Of a stretch of DNA of 33,500 bases, positions 18,801 through 27,863 are shown piece by piece. The notes beneath the pieces are model-generated. The model was not told the DNA's origin, made no database searches, and saw nothing but the letters and a program-made list of their open reading frames with translations. The stretch lies in contig CAJNDS010001569.1 of assembly GCA_905221605.1 (NCBI GenBank), positions 294,001-327,500 of the forward strand. The letters run 5' to 3'. Source of the DNA: Symbiodinium natans (lineage: Eukaryota; Sar; Dinophyceae; Suessiales; Symbiodiniaceae). Made by a program: the position numbers and the translations under genes. Position 1 is the first letter of the stretch, and every line of letters begins with the position of its first letter.

Positions 18801-21800
18801 GTGTAACCCTAAACCGGAACCCTGAACCTTCAAGCACAGCCAATTCTGAGCACTAACTAGGGGAGCGTCCAATCCTGGGTCCTAAACAACCCGAAACCTA
18901 AACCCCGCACCCCAAAACCCAAAGCCCTAAGCCTAAAACCTATAAGCCCCGACTCGGGTAGGGAAGGTGCAATTCGCTCGTCAAGTGGGCAGAGCGTCGT
19001 GTTAAAGCAGTTCAAAAAGATTCAAAAGAAAGTCCGCAAGGTTGAATTGCGCCCAGGTCCTGTACAATGTACAATGCTTTATCTGCTAAAAAGGCTTGAC
19101 AATCACCTGGTTAAGCGCTGGACAATATACTTGACTTTCGTTCTCCTCTCAACTCACGGAACTAACGCAAAACCTGTTCTGAAAGGCTGAAGGCTCTGGA
19201 AAGCTCTGGAAGGGCTTGAAGCAGTAGTTGGGTCAAGGGGAAGCTAGCCTTCCAGGTGAAAAGCTGAGGCTGTGGGAGACTGAAAGGTTCCGGAAGGGGT
19301 GGAACAGGCAGGCTGGAGGCCTGGAAGGCCCTAAACTATGAACCTGGGATACCTAATCCTGAGCACGTGCGAAGGGGGAGCCATACCAAGCCACACCAAG
19401 CCCTGCTTTGTGCCCTCAAGCCTATCTGCACTCCCTTTTCTTACGCGCTTCCACTGAATCTTTAGCCCTGCCAATTTCCGGATATTTAACTCGAGGCGGG
19501 CCCGGACGATCCTTCACGTAGGTGGTGTAATACATCTTTTTAAGCTGGTTATATATCTGTGTGTTGAAGAAACGACGCCGTAGCATGGCGCAAGATCGAC
19601 ACAAAGGTTTTGAATTGTCGGGTGTTGAAGCCTGCTACAGCCGTGGGGAGCGACGAAACCAAGAGATTTGGGGAGACGATGAGGAGTGCTTGTTAGCATG
19701 GCGCAATATAAAGCTACACATACCTATGTCTACGAAAATGATGTACTATATGATATGTGCTAAACAATTTTTCTATATAAACATATATGTATACCTGTAT
19801 GCGCATCATATGTGTACGCAATCTTTTCTTGTGCTTTTGAAGGTGAAAATTTCTGGGTCCCAGGCTCGAAAGTGGGCCGCGCAATCGAAAGTCGTTTTGG
19901 GGGGTGGGCATGGGCCCCGCAGATTCTGAATCCAACGTTTTTCCATCAGTGAGATCCTGGGATGATGAAGGCAGTCTTGGCAGTTGGACGATGTTGCATC
20001 TTCGATGTGCTTTTCTGAACCTCCGAAAAATAGGCGGCCTCTCAGGGTTTCGGCGCCTGGTCGTGGTAACACAAGTCTGACGCAGCTCAAACCACACATG
20101 AATCCGTGATCCGGGCACGCGCCAACCGCTGCCGTGACTTCGAGAGTCCATCATATACATTTGGTTCACGTGCGACGTGTGCCCTCGCAAGGCACCTTCT
20201 TTTTCGAGACCTTTGCAGCGTGCGCCGTTGAAAAAGCTGCGGGTGTGTGCGTTGGCAGCAGGTGAGGTGAGACGAACGGTGCAACTCAAGGATTGGGCAC
20301 GCGTGCGTCGTAACTCATGACCTCAAGGTCAGGTTTCATGCAGCCATGCGCAGGACATAGGCTTAGAAACATGCAGCGGCCGACAATTGGCCGGATTGCT
20401 TCATGCAGATGATATCAGAGACACAGTCGGGATGCACGTTGCTGTGGACCAATGTAAGACTGCACGCTGCAGCTGTTTCTCCGAGTGCCCAGACTCTGGC
20501 GTCCAAGCAAGGAGGCCAGTTTTGGAGGTCGTTGGCTGCGCAAAGAATGTAGTTTTGATGTCCGAGTGCTTTACAGGTGCGGACTTCGCGAAGCCAATGA
20601 AGGAGGCCAGGTGCCCCTCTTCCAGCTTGCTTGCTCGTGATCCGCCGGAATGCGCTGCTTGAATATAACCTCCAGCCGTGCTTCCGCTATCTTGCGCCCG
20701 TAGCACAAGTTGGAGTGTGCCGCTTCGGCAGCTGCACAGGAGGTTCAGGATTTCTAGTGGCTAACCCAAAACCTCAAGCTCGCAGGACTGTGTGCCAAGC
20801 CCGTTGCAGTGTCTTTGCCTCAAGCCAGGCTCCAGAGGCAATGGCAGGGCTTACCGCGGAGCATGAAGTTGGCAGGACAGCCTGCGGTAGTCAGTGCGCG
20901 GCGTCAACAAATCAACCAAGGAAAAGCAGGCGTTTGTTACTATTTATCTATCTATATAGATAGAATATTACATATAGCATGATATAGTGTACAATACATA
21001 ATGCTTTCTGCCTCGGGTGTCGCCCCAGGCTCCAAGATCTCAGATCGTTTGTCGAAAGCTGTTTCCGCGTACACTAAGCCCTTAACCCTAAGTCGCTAAA
21101 CCGTAAGGGTTTAGGGCTTAGCTTAGGGCTTGGGGTTTGGGGTTTAGGGCCCGAAACCCTAAACCCTAAGACCCTAAGACCTGCGCCGCGCGCCCTGAAG
21201 GCTGTTGTCCCTGGCCTTCATGGAGTCCTTGACCATCTACGGCCTCGTGATCGCTCTGGTGCCAGCCTTGGGCGGCTCAAGAAACCAGGGCTTGTAGCAT
21301 TGGGGGGGTGGAAAAGTTCGGGGCTTCACCTGCTCCTTATTATATCATTCTGTTGTTAACCGCCCTTTTTCCGGAGTTGTTTACAAAACTCCCTCCTACA
21401 GTCTGCGGAAATCCATCCCTTGCGGCTAGTGCTGTCTTCTATTCTGTTTTCTTGCGACAATCGGGGTTCGCTCGGATTAGCATAAGAACCCTATACCCTA
21501 TACCCAACTGATTCAAGTCCGAACATCATGACACATATTTACATACATACCTACATACATACTTTCCAGCGTACTTACCGGTTTGCGAGGGGGTGGTTCC
21601 GAAGCAAATCCGAGTTTAGGGCTTCAGGGCAGTTGGCGGTGAACGCCTCTGCGAGGCCCTTCTGGCGGTTTTCCAGGAGTTAACACTGGGAGTCGAGAGG
21701 AATTTTGTGGCTTTTGGCAGGGCTTATGAGAAGCAAAGCCACGATGTTCAACCCATATAGAAACCCGAAACTCCCTAAACCCCGGTACGAGGTTTCCGTT

Positions 21801-21844
21801 AACTTGACCAGGTGCTGCTCTTCGCGAACCCACTGATCAAGTGA
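15836..21844 (+). CDS. atpH: atpH copy C: complete eight-exon gene for plastid ATP synthase subunit c
   Basis: Exons: 15836-15881, 16102-16182, 16468-16508, 17424-17510, 17870-17917, 18356-18381, 21201-21258, 21812-21844 (TGA). The 420-nt join encodes 139 aa. Exon 1 reads MARSLFLTG; exon 2 carries [22 protein letters not shown]; exon 3 [13 protein letters not shown]. The mature part equals copies B and D, using several different synonymous codons (for example TTG in exon 7 and CTG in exon 8). Introns 1-6 have GC donors and intron 7 GT; here intron 6 uses GC where copies A and B have GA. Intron 6 is exceptionally long (2,819 nt), with a large stretch free of telomere-like repeats. The start ATG again sits one base after AG. 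Confidence 0.9.
15912..15934 (+). repeat. TTTAGGG run after the donor of copy C intron 1
   Basis: A short G-rich run about 30 nt after the donor. The 3' end of this 220-nt intron is also G-rich, so this intron breaks the usual opposed pattern. Confidence 0.85.
16183..16225 (+). other. Conserved intron-2 leader, copy C
   Basis: Partner of 9040-9082 in copy B with one mismatch. It is retained although the rest of intron 2 differs. Confidence 0.9.
16340..16395 (-). repeat. CCCTAAA array in copy C intron 2
   Basis: Seven or so heptamers about 75 nt before the exon 3 acceptor. G-rich TTTAGGG-like runs lie on both sides (16237-16250 and 16420-16434). Confidence 0.95.
16543..16606 (+). repeat. TTTAGGG array after the donor of copy C intron 3
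   Basis: Begins about 35 nt after the GC donor. A short CCCTAAAC match is found 22 nt before the exon 4 acceptor. Confidence 0.9.
16640..17395. other. Copy C intron 3 interior
   Basis: About 0.75 kb with no recognised gene. An open frame on the minus strand at 16973-16686 has no known motifs, and the plus-strand frame at 17277-17651 merely reads through exon 4. Confidence 0.5.
18400..18433 (+). repeat. TTTAGGG run after the donor of copy C intron 6
   Basis: Begins about 20 nt after the GC donor. The matching C-rich run (AAACCCTAAACCCTAAG) is at 21154-21170, about 30 nt before the acceptor and 2.7 kb away. Confidence 0.9.
18960..21060. other. Telomere-repeat-free stretch inside copy C intron 6
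   Basis: About 2 kb with almost no TTTAGGG/CCCTAAA units and a more even base composition than the other introns. It includes AT-rich patches at 19735-19815 and 20940-21005 (TATCTATCTATATAGATAGA palindrome near 20944). Open frames on both strands (for example minus 20289-19714, 191 aa) show no recognised domain. It could be an inserted, decayed mobile element or an unrecognised gene; no ends or target duplications were identified. Confidence 0.4.
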
Positions 21845-22915
21845 GCACGGTGGTGAGAGGGGAAGTTCTCCGACAAGAAGTTTGTCGGTCCTGACGAGTG
21901 CCAGTCCTTGGCCAACAAAGATCGCGTTCGCTTGTGCGCAGTTCTTTAAGTTATGGTCCCTTGTTGGGGTTCCCATTGTAAGACGCAGCCTCATATTCAG
22001 GGCACCGGAAAAGGGAACCCTAAACCCTAAACCCCAAACCCTAAACCCACTTCAAAACTTCGATCTTGGCCGTGCTCCGTTGTTTTCTTGCCCCGCGCCT
22101 CTGCGAGGTTGCTCTTCAGTTTTGCAGGTGGCACGCCAACTTGTTGGGAGGATCCCTTGGAACGCAATTCAAGCCACCTCAGCAATTGCTGAGTCCTTAA
22201 CCCTAAACCCTACACCCTGTAAATTCCTGAACGCTTATCCCATAGCAGGCCCTGTTTAGGGGTTGTGGGTTCCCTTATCAGCCCCTTTTGGCCAAAAAAG
22301 GGTTTAGGCTGAAGCCCTTTGTGCCCTAAACCCGTTTTCTGCGTGAGTCTGGGACGTTCTTGAATGTTCAGTTGGTGGGGCTTAGGGTTAGGGGGTGCAA
22401 GGAACAGTGTAAGTTATCTAGGGCTGGGTTTACGTAGGTCTTTGCTTTATGCGGTTTAGCGTATGCACCTCTTGATCCGATGTAGCACACCCCCCCCGCC
22501 CCCCCCCCCCCCCCCCCCCAAACCCTGAACCCTAACTCTATGAACCTTGAATGCGACACCAAGCCGGAAACCCTACAGCCACACAGAGCCCCAAACTGCT
22601 GCCATTTGGGCCAAGCCACAGTTTTTGTCGCCACCGTCTGCTCCAGCGTCCAGCGCCTCCACCCGAAGCATCCCAAGCACCTCTTCCGGCGTTGGGGGGA
22701 ATAGGGTTTAGGGTTTCAGGGTTTTTCAGGGGCTCAAAAGCGGCTTACAAAGGTTTCGAGCATTGACAAGGGTGGAGGGTTTTGAGGCTTAGAGTTTGGG
22801 TCCAGCAGGGCTTTTGGAGTTTAGGGGTTTTGGGGTTTAGCAGAATTCTCCTTCTTTTCGCAGGTTCGCGACCTTTCCTTAGTAGGGTTATGTCTAGGGC
22901 AAACTATAGCCAGAC
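21845..22915. other. Intergenic spacer C-D, first part
   Basis: GAAGTTCTCC at about 21862-21871 and CCAGTCCTTGGCCAACAAAGAT at 21901-21922 match sequence downstream of copy B and probably mark the 3' UTR. Further right are short CCCTAAA runs near 22016-22049, a poly-C tract at 22490-22519 and scattered TTTAGGG-like units. No gene is recognised. Confidence 0.55.
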
Positions 22916-23200
22916 GAAGTAGGGTTTATATGTCTTGTAACCAAGGTATGCACTCACAAATACTTGAAGAGTAAACCTTATCTACACTCACCATAAAAAC
23001 AGTAATATAAGCACTCACCAATATTTAAAGAGTAAACCTTATCTACACTCACCATAAAAACAGTAGTATAAACCCTCACCAATATTTAAAGAGTAAACCT
23101 TATCTACACTCAGCAAAAACAGTAGTATAAACCCTCACCAATATTTAAAAAGCAACCTTATCTACACTCACCATAAAAGCAGTAGTATAAACCCTACTTC
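22916..23200. mobile_element. Non-autonomous element-like repeat with 15-bp terminal inverted repeats and internal 61-bp tandem units
   Basis: The ends are perfect inverse complements: GAAGTAGGGTTTATA at 22916-22930 and TATAAACCCTACTTC at 23186-23200. Between them are four tandem units of 59-61 bp (starting near 22951, 23012, 23073 and 23132) containing TTATCTACACTCACCATAAA. No ORF. No clear target-site duplication is visible (AGAC left, ATAT right), so the MITE interpretation is tentative. Confidence 0.65.
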
Positions 23201-23279
23201 ATATCCTGTTGGGGGAGCTGATGCCCACTTGCAGCTGCTAGCGTGGAGCCTTGCTGTGATGAGCCCTGGAGCCCTCGTT

Positions 23280-23325
23280 TGGGGTTTGGGGTTTGGGGTT
23301 TAGGGTTTAGGGTTTAGGGAAGCTC
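23280..23325 (+). repeat. TTTGGGG/TTTAGGG run
   Basis: G-rich heptamers after the TIR-bounded element; a second degenerate run lies at 23587-23670. Confidence 0.9.
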
Positions 23326-23756
23326 TAGAAGCCTACGTAAAACCAACTGTGAACCTCCGGGGCTTTCTTACTGATTCCTTTTGGGCGATGCTCAGTGGCA
23401 CCTTCTTCGTTTTTGAACCCAAAGCCCCAAACCCTGGTCCATTTCTTCACTGGCTGAGTCTTAAATCCTTTTTGAAATCCTTCAGCCCAAAACCCCAAAT
23501 CCCCAAACACCTTGGACACAGTTTGAGAGCACGCCAAGTCGTACCCTTGTTCCTCTGCTATCAGGGTCAGGATCCCGTCTACAGCGGTTTGGGGGTTCAG
23601 GGTTTGGGATTTGCGGGTTTAGGGTTCAGGGTTTGGGGTTTAGGGTTTGAGGTTTGAGGTTTAAGGTTTACTGCGAAAGGGATTGTAGGGACGCAGGGTC
23701 TACCCAAGCACTCCACCCTAAACCCTAAACCTCTCTACCATATAACCCTAAATGTT

Positions 23757-24037
23757 AAACACCAATTGGAGAATTTGATCCATTTCTTTTTTTTTCACCC
23801 CCCCGTTGTTCAGCACCAATTGGAGAATTTGATCCATTTTGGCCCTCTGAACCCTTTGACCCCCCATTGTTCAGCACCAATTGGAGAATTTGATCCATTT
23901 TGGCTTCTCCGACCCCTCTGACCCCCCATTGTTCAGCACCAATTGGAGAATTTGATCCATTTTGGCTTCTCCGACCCCTCTGACCCCCCATTGTTCAGCA
24001 CCAATTGGAGAATTTGATCCATTTTGACCCCTCCGAC
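23757..24037. repeat. Satellite block 1 (about 61-bp unit, 5 copies)
   Basis: Each unit contains CACCAATTGGAGAATTTGAT followed by CCATTTTGGC and ends in CCCCCATTGTTCAG. Units start near 23761, 23815, 23876, 23938 and 23999. Open frames on both strands reflect the repeat, not a gene. Confidence 0.95.
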
Positions 24038-24180
24038 CCCCGTCAGGGAGGCTTCGTGGGGGGTACCCCAGGATTCGGTAAAAATGGCCCGATTCCCAGT
24101 TAGTTTTAAATAGAATTTATATAGCGGAAATGACCCCCTCATTTTCTAGATTTCTCTGGCCCTCTCAATGCTGGCCCTCT
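24038..24180. repeat. Satellite-associated spacer, first copy
   Basis: Starts with GGGAGGCTTCGTGG and contains GGTACCCCAGGATTCGGT. The first part of it (about 65 bp) recurs at about 24695-24757 after satellite block 2. Confidence 0.85.
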
Positions 24181-24757
24181 GAGCCCTTTGACCCCCCATT
24201 GTTCAGCACCAATTGGAGAATTTGATCCATTTCGACCCCTCGGACCCCTTGACCCCCCATTGTTCAGCACCAATTGGAGAATTTGATCCATTTCGACCCT
24301 TCCGACCCCTTTGACCCCCCATTGTTTGGCACCAATTGGAGAATTTGATCCATTTCGGCCGCTCCGACCCCCTTGGCACCCCCATTGTTCAGCACCAATT
24401 GGAGAATTTGATCCATTTCGACCCCTCCGACCCCTTTGAACCCCTTTGACCCCCCCATTGTTCAGCATCAATTGGAGAATTTGACCCACGTCGACCCTTC
24501 TGACCCCTTTGACCCCCATTGTTCAGCACCAATTGGAGAATTTGATCCATTTTGGCTTTTTCGACCCCTCTGCCCCCCCATTGTTCAGCACCAATTGGAG
24601 AATTTGATCCATTTTGGCTTCTCCGACCCCTCTGACCCCCCATTGTTCAGCACCAATTGGAGAATTTGATCCATTTTGACCCCTCCGACCCTCTTAGGGA
24701 GGCTTCGTGGAGGGTACCCCAGGATTCGGTAAAAATGGCTCGATTCCCAGTTAGTTT
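24181..24757. repeat. Satellite block 2 (8 units) plus second copy of the spacer
   Basis: Same unit as block 1, with starts near 24208, 24269, 24330, 24395, 24466 (variant CATCAATTGG), 24527, 24587 and 24648. It is followed by a diverged copy of the GGGAGGCTTCGTGG spacer. The block-plus-spacer pattern implies a higher-order duplication. Confidence 0.9.
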
Positions 24758-24962
24758 TACCCCTGAAATGCTGACCTCTCTAACCCTCCATGGTTCAGCA
24801 CGAATAAGAAATTAAAAAGCTTTTATTTTCGTAATGTTATGGGATTCTTTGGGCGGGTGGGTTTTGTTCCGTTGCCTACACACACTGCTGGCCTAGTAAA
24901 TGCTCGAACTTGAGATGCTGAACCCTAACCCTAAACCCTAAACCCTAAACCCGAAAGCCAGG

Positions 24963-27789
24963 ATGGCCCGCTCTCTTGTTTTGACCGGTGCTGTGCTCCT
25001 GTGCAGCGGCCGGAGCCCCAAGGGACTCGAAGGCCTCAAGTCCTACGCCCCGAGCACCAACCGTAGTTAGGGTTTCGGGTTTAGGGTTTAGGGTTTAGGG
25101 TTTCGGGTTTAGGGTTTGGACTGCATTAGGAACCCTAAGCCCTGAACCACCCCGAAGCCCAATAAGCTCAACCTCAAAGCCACTCAAAAGCCGAACCGCC
25201 CGCCCACTTGCCCCGAAGCTCCTGGATTTGCCGCACGAAGCTCGGGATGTGTTAGTTGCTCATAAAGGGGAGGGACCTTGGGGCTTCTTAAGGGCTATTT
25301 CGGTACAGAGGGACCCTTACAAGGCAATTATAGGAGTCATATATGGGTTATATAGGGGAATAAGATTAAGGTTTACGGAAAAGGGACCCCCCAAAAATAG
25401 ACCCCCAAATAAAGGAATTCCCTTAGAATCGGGACCCAAGAAGGTACCCCAAATCTCGTAAACCCCCGAACTACTTTTCCCTGCCCACCTATCATAAGGA
25501 TGACTTGGTAAAAGGGGCCTCTTATCCCCTGGTCCAGCCCTTTGAAGGACCTCTACCCCTGCAAAGCAGGGGCTGTAAGATGCAGGCATCAGCCCATTCG
25601 AGCTTAAGGTGCAGACACTTGACAACAAACAAAGAAGAAGCCCAGATGTTACTACAGCATACTAAAAACCCTTACTTACCCTAAGCCCCAGACCTAGACC
25701 CTTTTTGAGAGTGATACACTACGGCCCGAAGAGGTCCCTCATAGCTTAGGTCTAGAAAAGCCCCAGCACCCTAAAATCAGTTGAAGTCTTCCGGCTTCCG
25801 GGCTTCTGAAACTTGTGCTCGCAGCGGTTCTTGATGCTCAGGGAGAATAACAAACTCCCACGAAGCCGTTACCTACACCTATTACACCCCTAAAGGCTCC
25901 CTTGAAATTGTACCAACCCTGAAACCCGCAGACCTTACAACTTCTCTCAGTAAGGCGCGCTCTTCACGGCCTTCGTGGCCGCGCCCCGCGCCGCCCCGGC
26001 TCCCACCGCGCCGCACGCCGCCACTGCGGCACTGAGTGGCGCGGCCCAATTGCGGCTTTTTGGGCGTCAAGGGTTTAAGCGTTTCTTCGAGTTAGGGGCT
26101 GAGGGTTGAGATTTGGATTTGGGGTTTGAGATGCTGGGGGGGGGGGGGCGATCGGATGATCTCTTCGGCGCCGTCTCTGCTCTCGAGCAGGTGAGGAGCT
26201 AACCTGAAGCTCTTCAGCTTGCAAGGTTGAGGGTTTAGGGTTTTATGGTTTCTGTTCCCATTCCATGCAAGTCCCATTCCATGCAAGTCTTTGAGTTTGG
26301 GTTTCGGCTCTAGAGGGCTTCAGCAGCAACGCACGGTACAGGGCTTCGGTCTTCCATTTTCGGCAAGGTTCTCTATAGGCCCTAAAACCCAAAGTCCAGA
26401 ATTACAGAAATCGCGAAGTTCGCAGACCTGAAAATTCGCCTCAGCCGCACTTCCTTAACCTGAGGGGCCGGGGGGTGAGGCGTAGGACCTAAACCATGGG
26501 CCTATTTTGGTGTAGGGTTTAGGGTTTCGGGTTCAGGGTTTAGAGTCCAGAGGGTACGCAAGTCCATCTTTCCCAGGTGCCGTGACCCTGGTGGCCCCTC
26601 AGGCAGCCCATGCAGAGGCCCCGCTGTTATCGGGTCCCAAGGGAGTGGGTGCAAGGCTGGTAAGAAAACACAAGGTGCCCCAATACCTAGCCCCCATGAA
26701 CCCCCCTCCCTTAAAGATCCTCCCCTAAACCCTGATTTACCAAACCCTAAACCCTAAACCCTAAACCCTAAACCCTATCTTTTGACCGCCTTTCAAGGCT
26801 GCCACCCAGGTCAAGGGAGAGTGGGCAGTTTAGGGTTTATAGTGCTTTAGGGCCTGCGGATTGAGTGGAGGCTACCACGGCTCTGCAAGCCCCGAAAATC
26901 CTGAAGCCCCGAATCCCTAAACCTTAAAGGCCCAACCCCAAAAAATCCTAAACGTGACTGTTTAGGGGTTGAGGGCACTTCAGCTGCAAACCCTTAAGCC
27001 TCAAAGCTCTGAAGCCCGAAGCCGCCTAAACCCTATAAACCCCCTAAACCCCTAAATAACCCTAAACGCCTAAACCCCTTGACCCCTAAACCCCTAAACC
27101 CCTAAACCCCTAAACCCCTAAACCCCTAAACCCCTAAACCCCTAAACCCCTAAACCCCTAAACCCCTAAACCCCTAAACCCCTAAACCCCTAAACCTCTA
27201 AACCCTAAACCCCCCAACCCTAAACCCTAAACCCCTTCACCCCTAAACCCCCAAAACCCTAAACCCCCCAACCCTAAACCCTAAACCCCTTCACCCCTAA
27301 ACCCCCAAAACCCCCCAAACCTTAAACCCTAAAGCCCGAAACCCCTAAACCCTAAACCCCCAACACCCTCAACCCTAAGCCCCAAGAGCCCTCGCAGGGC
27401 GGCGCAGTGTGGATCCCGGCGCTCTCCGCCATCGGCGCCGGCTTCGCCATCGGCCTCGCCGCCATCGGCTCGGGTGTGGGCCAGGCCTGGCCTGAGCGTT
27501 TGGGCTTTTGGGCGTGGGGTTTCGGGTTTAGGGTTTACAGTTGTGGGGTTCAGGGTTTGGGGTTTAGAGTTTGGGGGTTTAGGGTTCAGGGTTTAGGGTT
27601 TAGAGTTTAGGGTTTGGGGGTTTAGGGTTTGGGGTGTAGGGTAGGGTTTAGGGTTTAGGGCAGGTTCCGAAGTTGCTCTGTCATCTTGGGGACAGGGCAG
27701 CCTGCGTCAATGATAGGGGCCTTCATTATTGAGATAGTAGCTGAGGGTTGTCTTTGTTCCTCCCCGTTTATCTCCTTTTTTGCAAGGTC

Positions 27790-27863
<74 letters not shown>

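Noticed and set aside
19714-20289. A 191-aa minus-strand frame in copy C intron 6
   Set aside because: No recognisable domain, and overlapping frames on the same strand are also open. Kept only as part of the unexplained stretch.
20387-20662. Possible LINE reverse-transcriptase remnant (HADDI followed by GMHVAV and a KT)
   Set aside because: The spacing and the remainder of the frame do not fit an RT palm domain; the resemblance is too short to support a call.
23755-24669. Several open frames with recurring WIKFSNWC / MDQILQLVLNN motifs
   Set aside because: They arise from the 61-bp satellite unit; the unit length is not kept in one frame, and both strands are open.
22951-24690. CRISPR-like array
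   Set aside because: Repeat units are 59-61 bp with no unique spacers of constant size, and the context is eukaryotic nuclear DNA.
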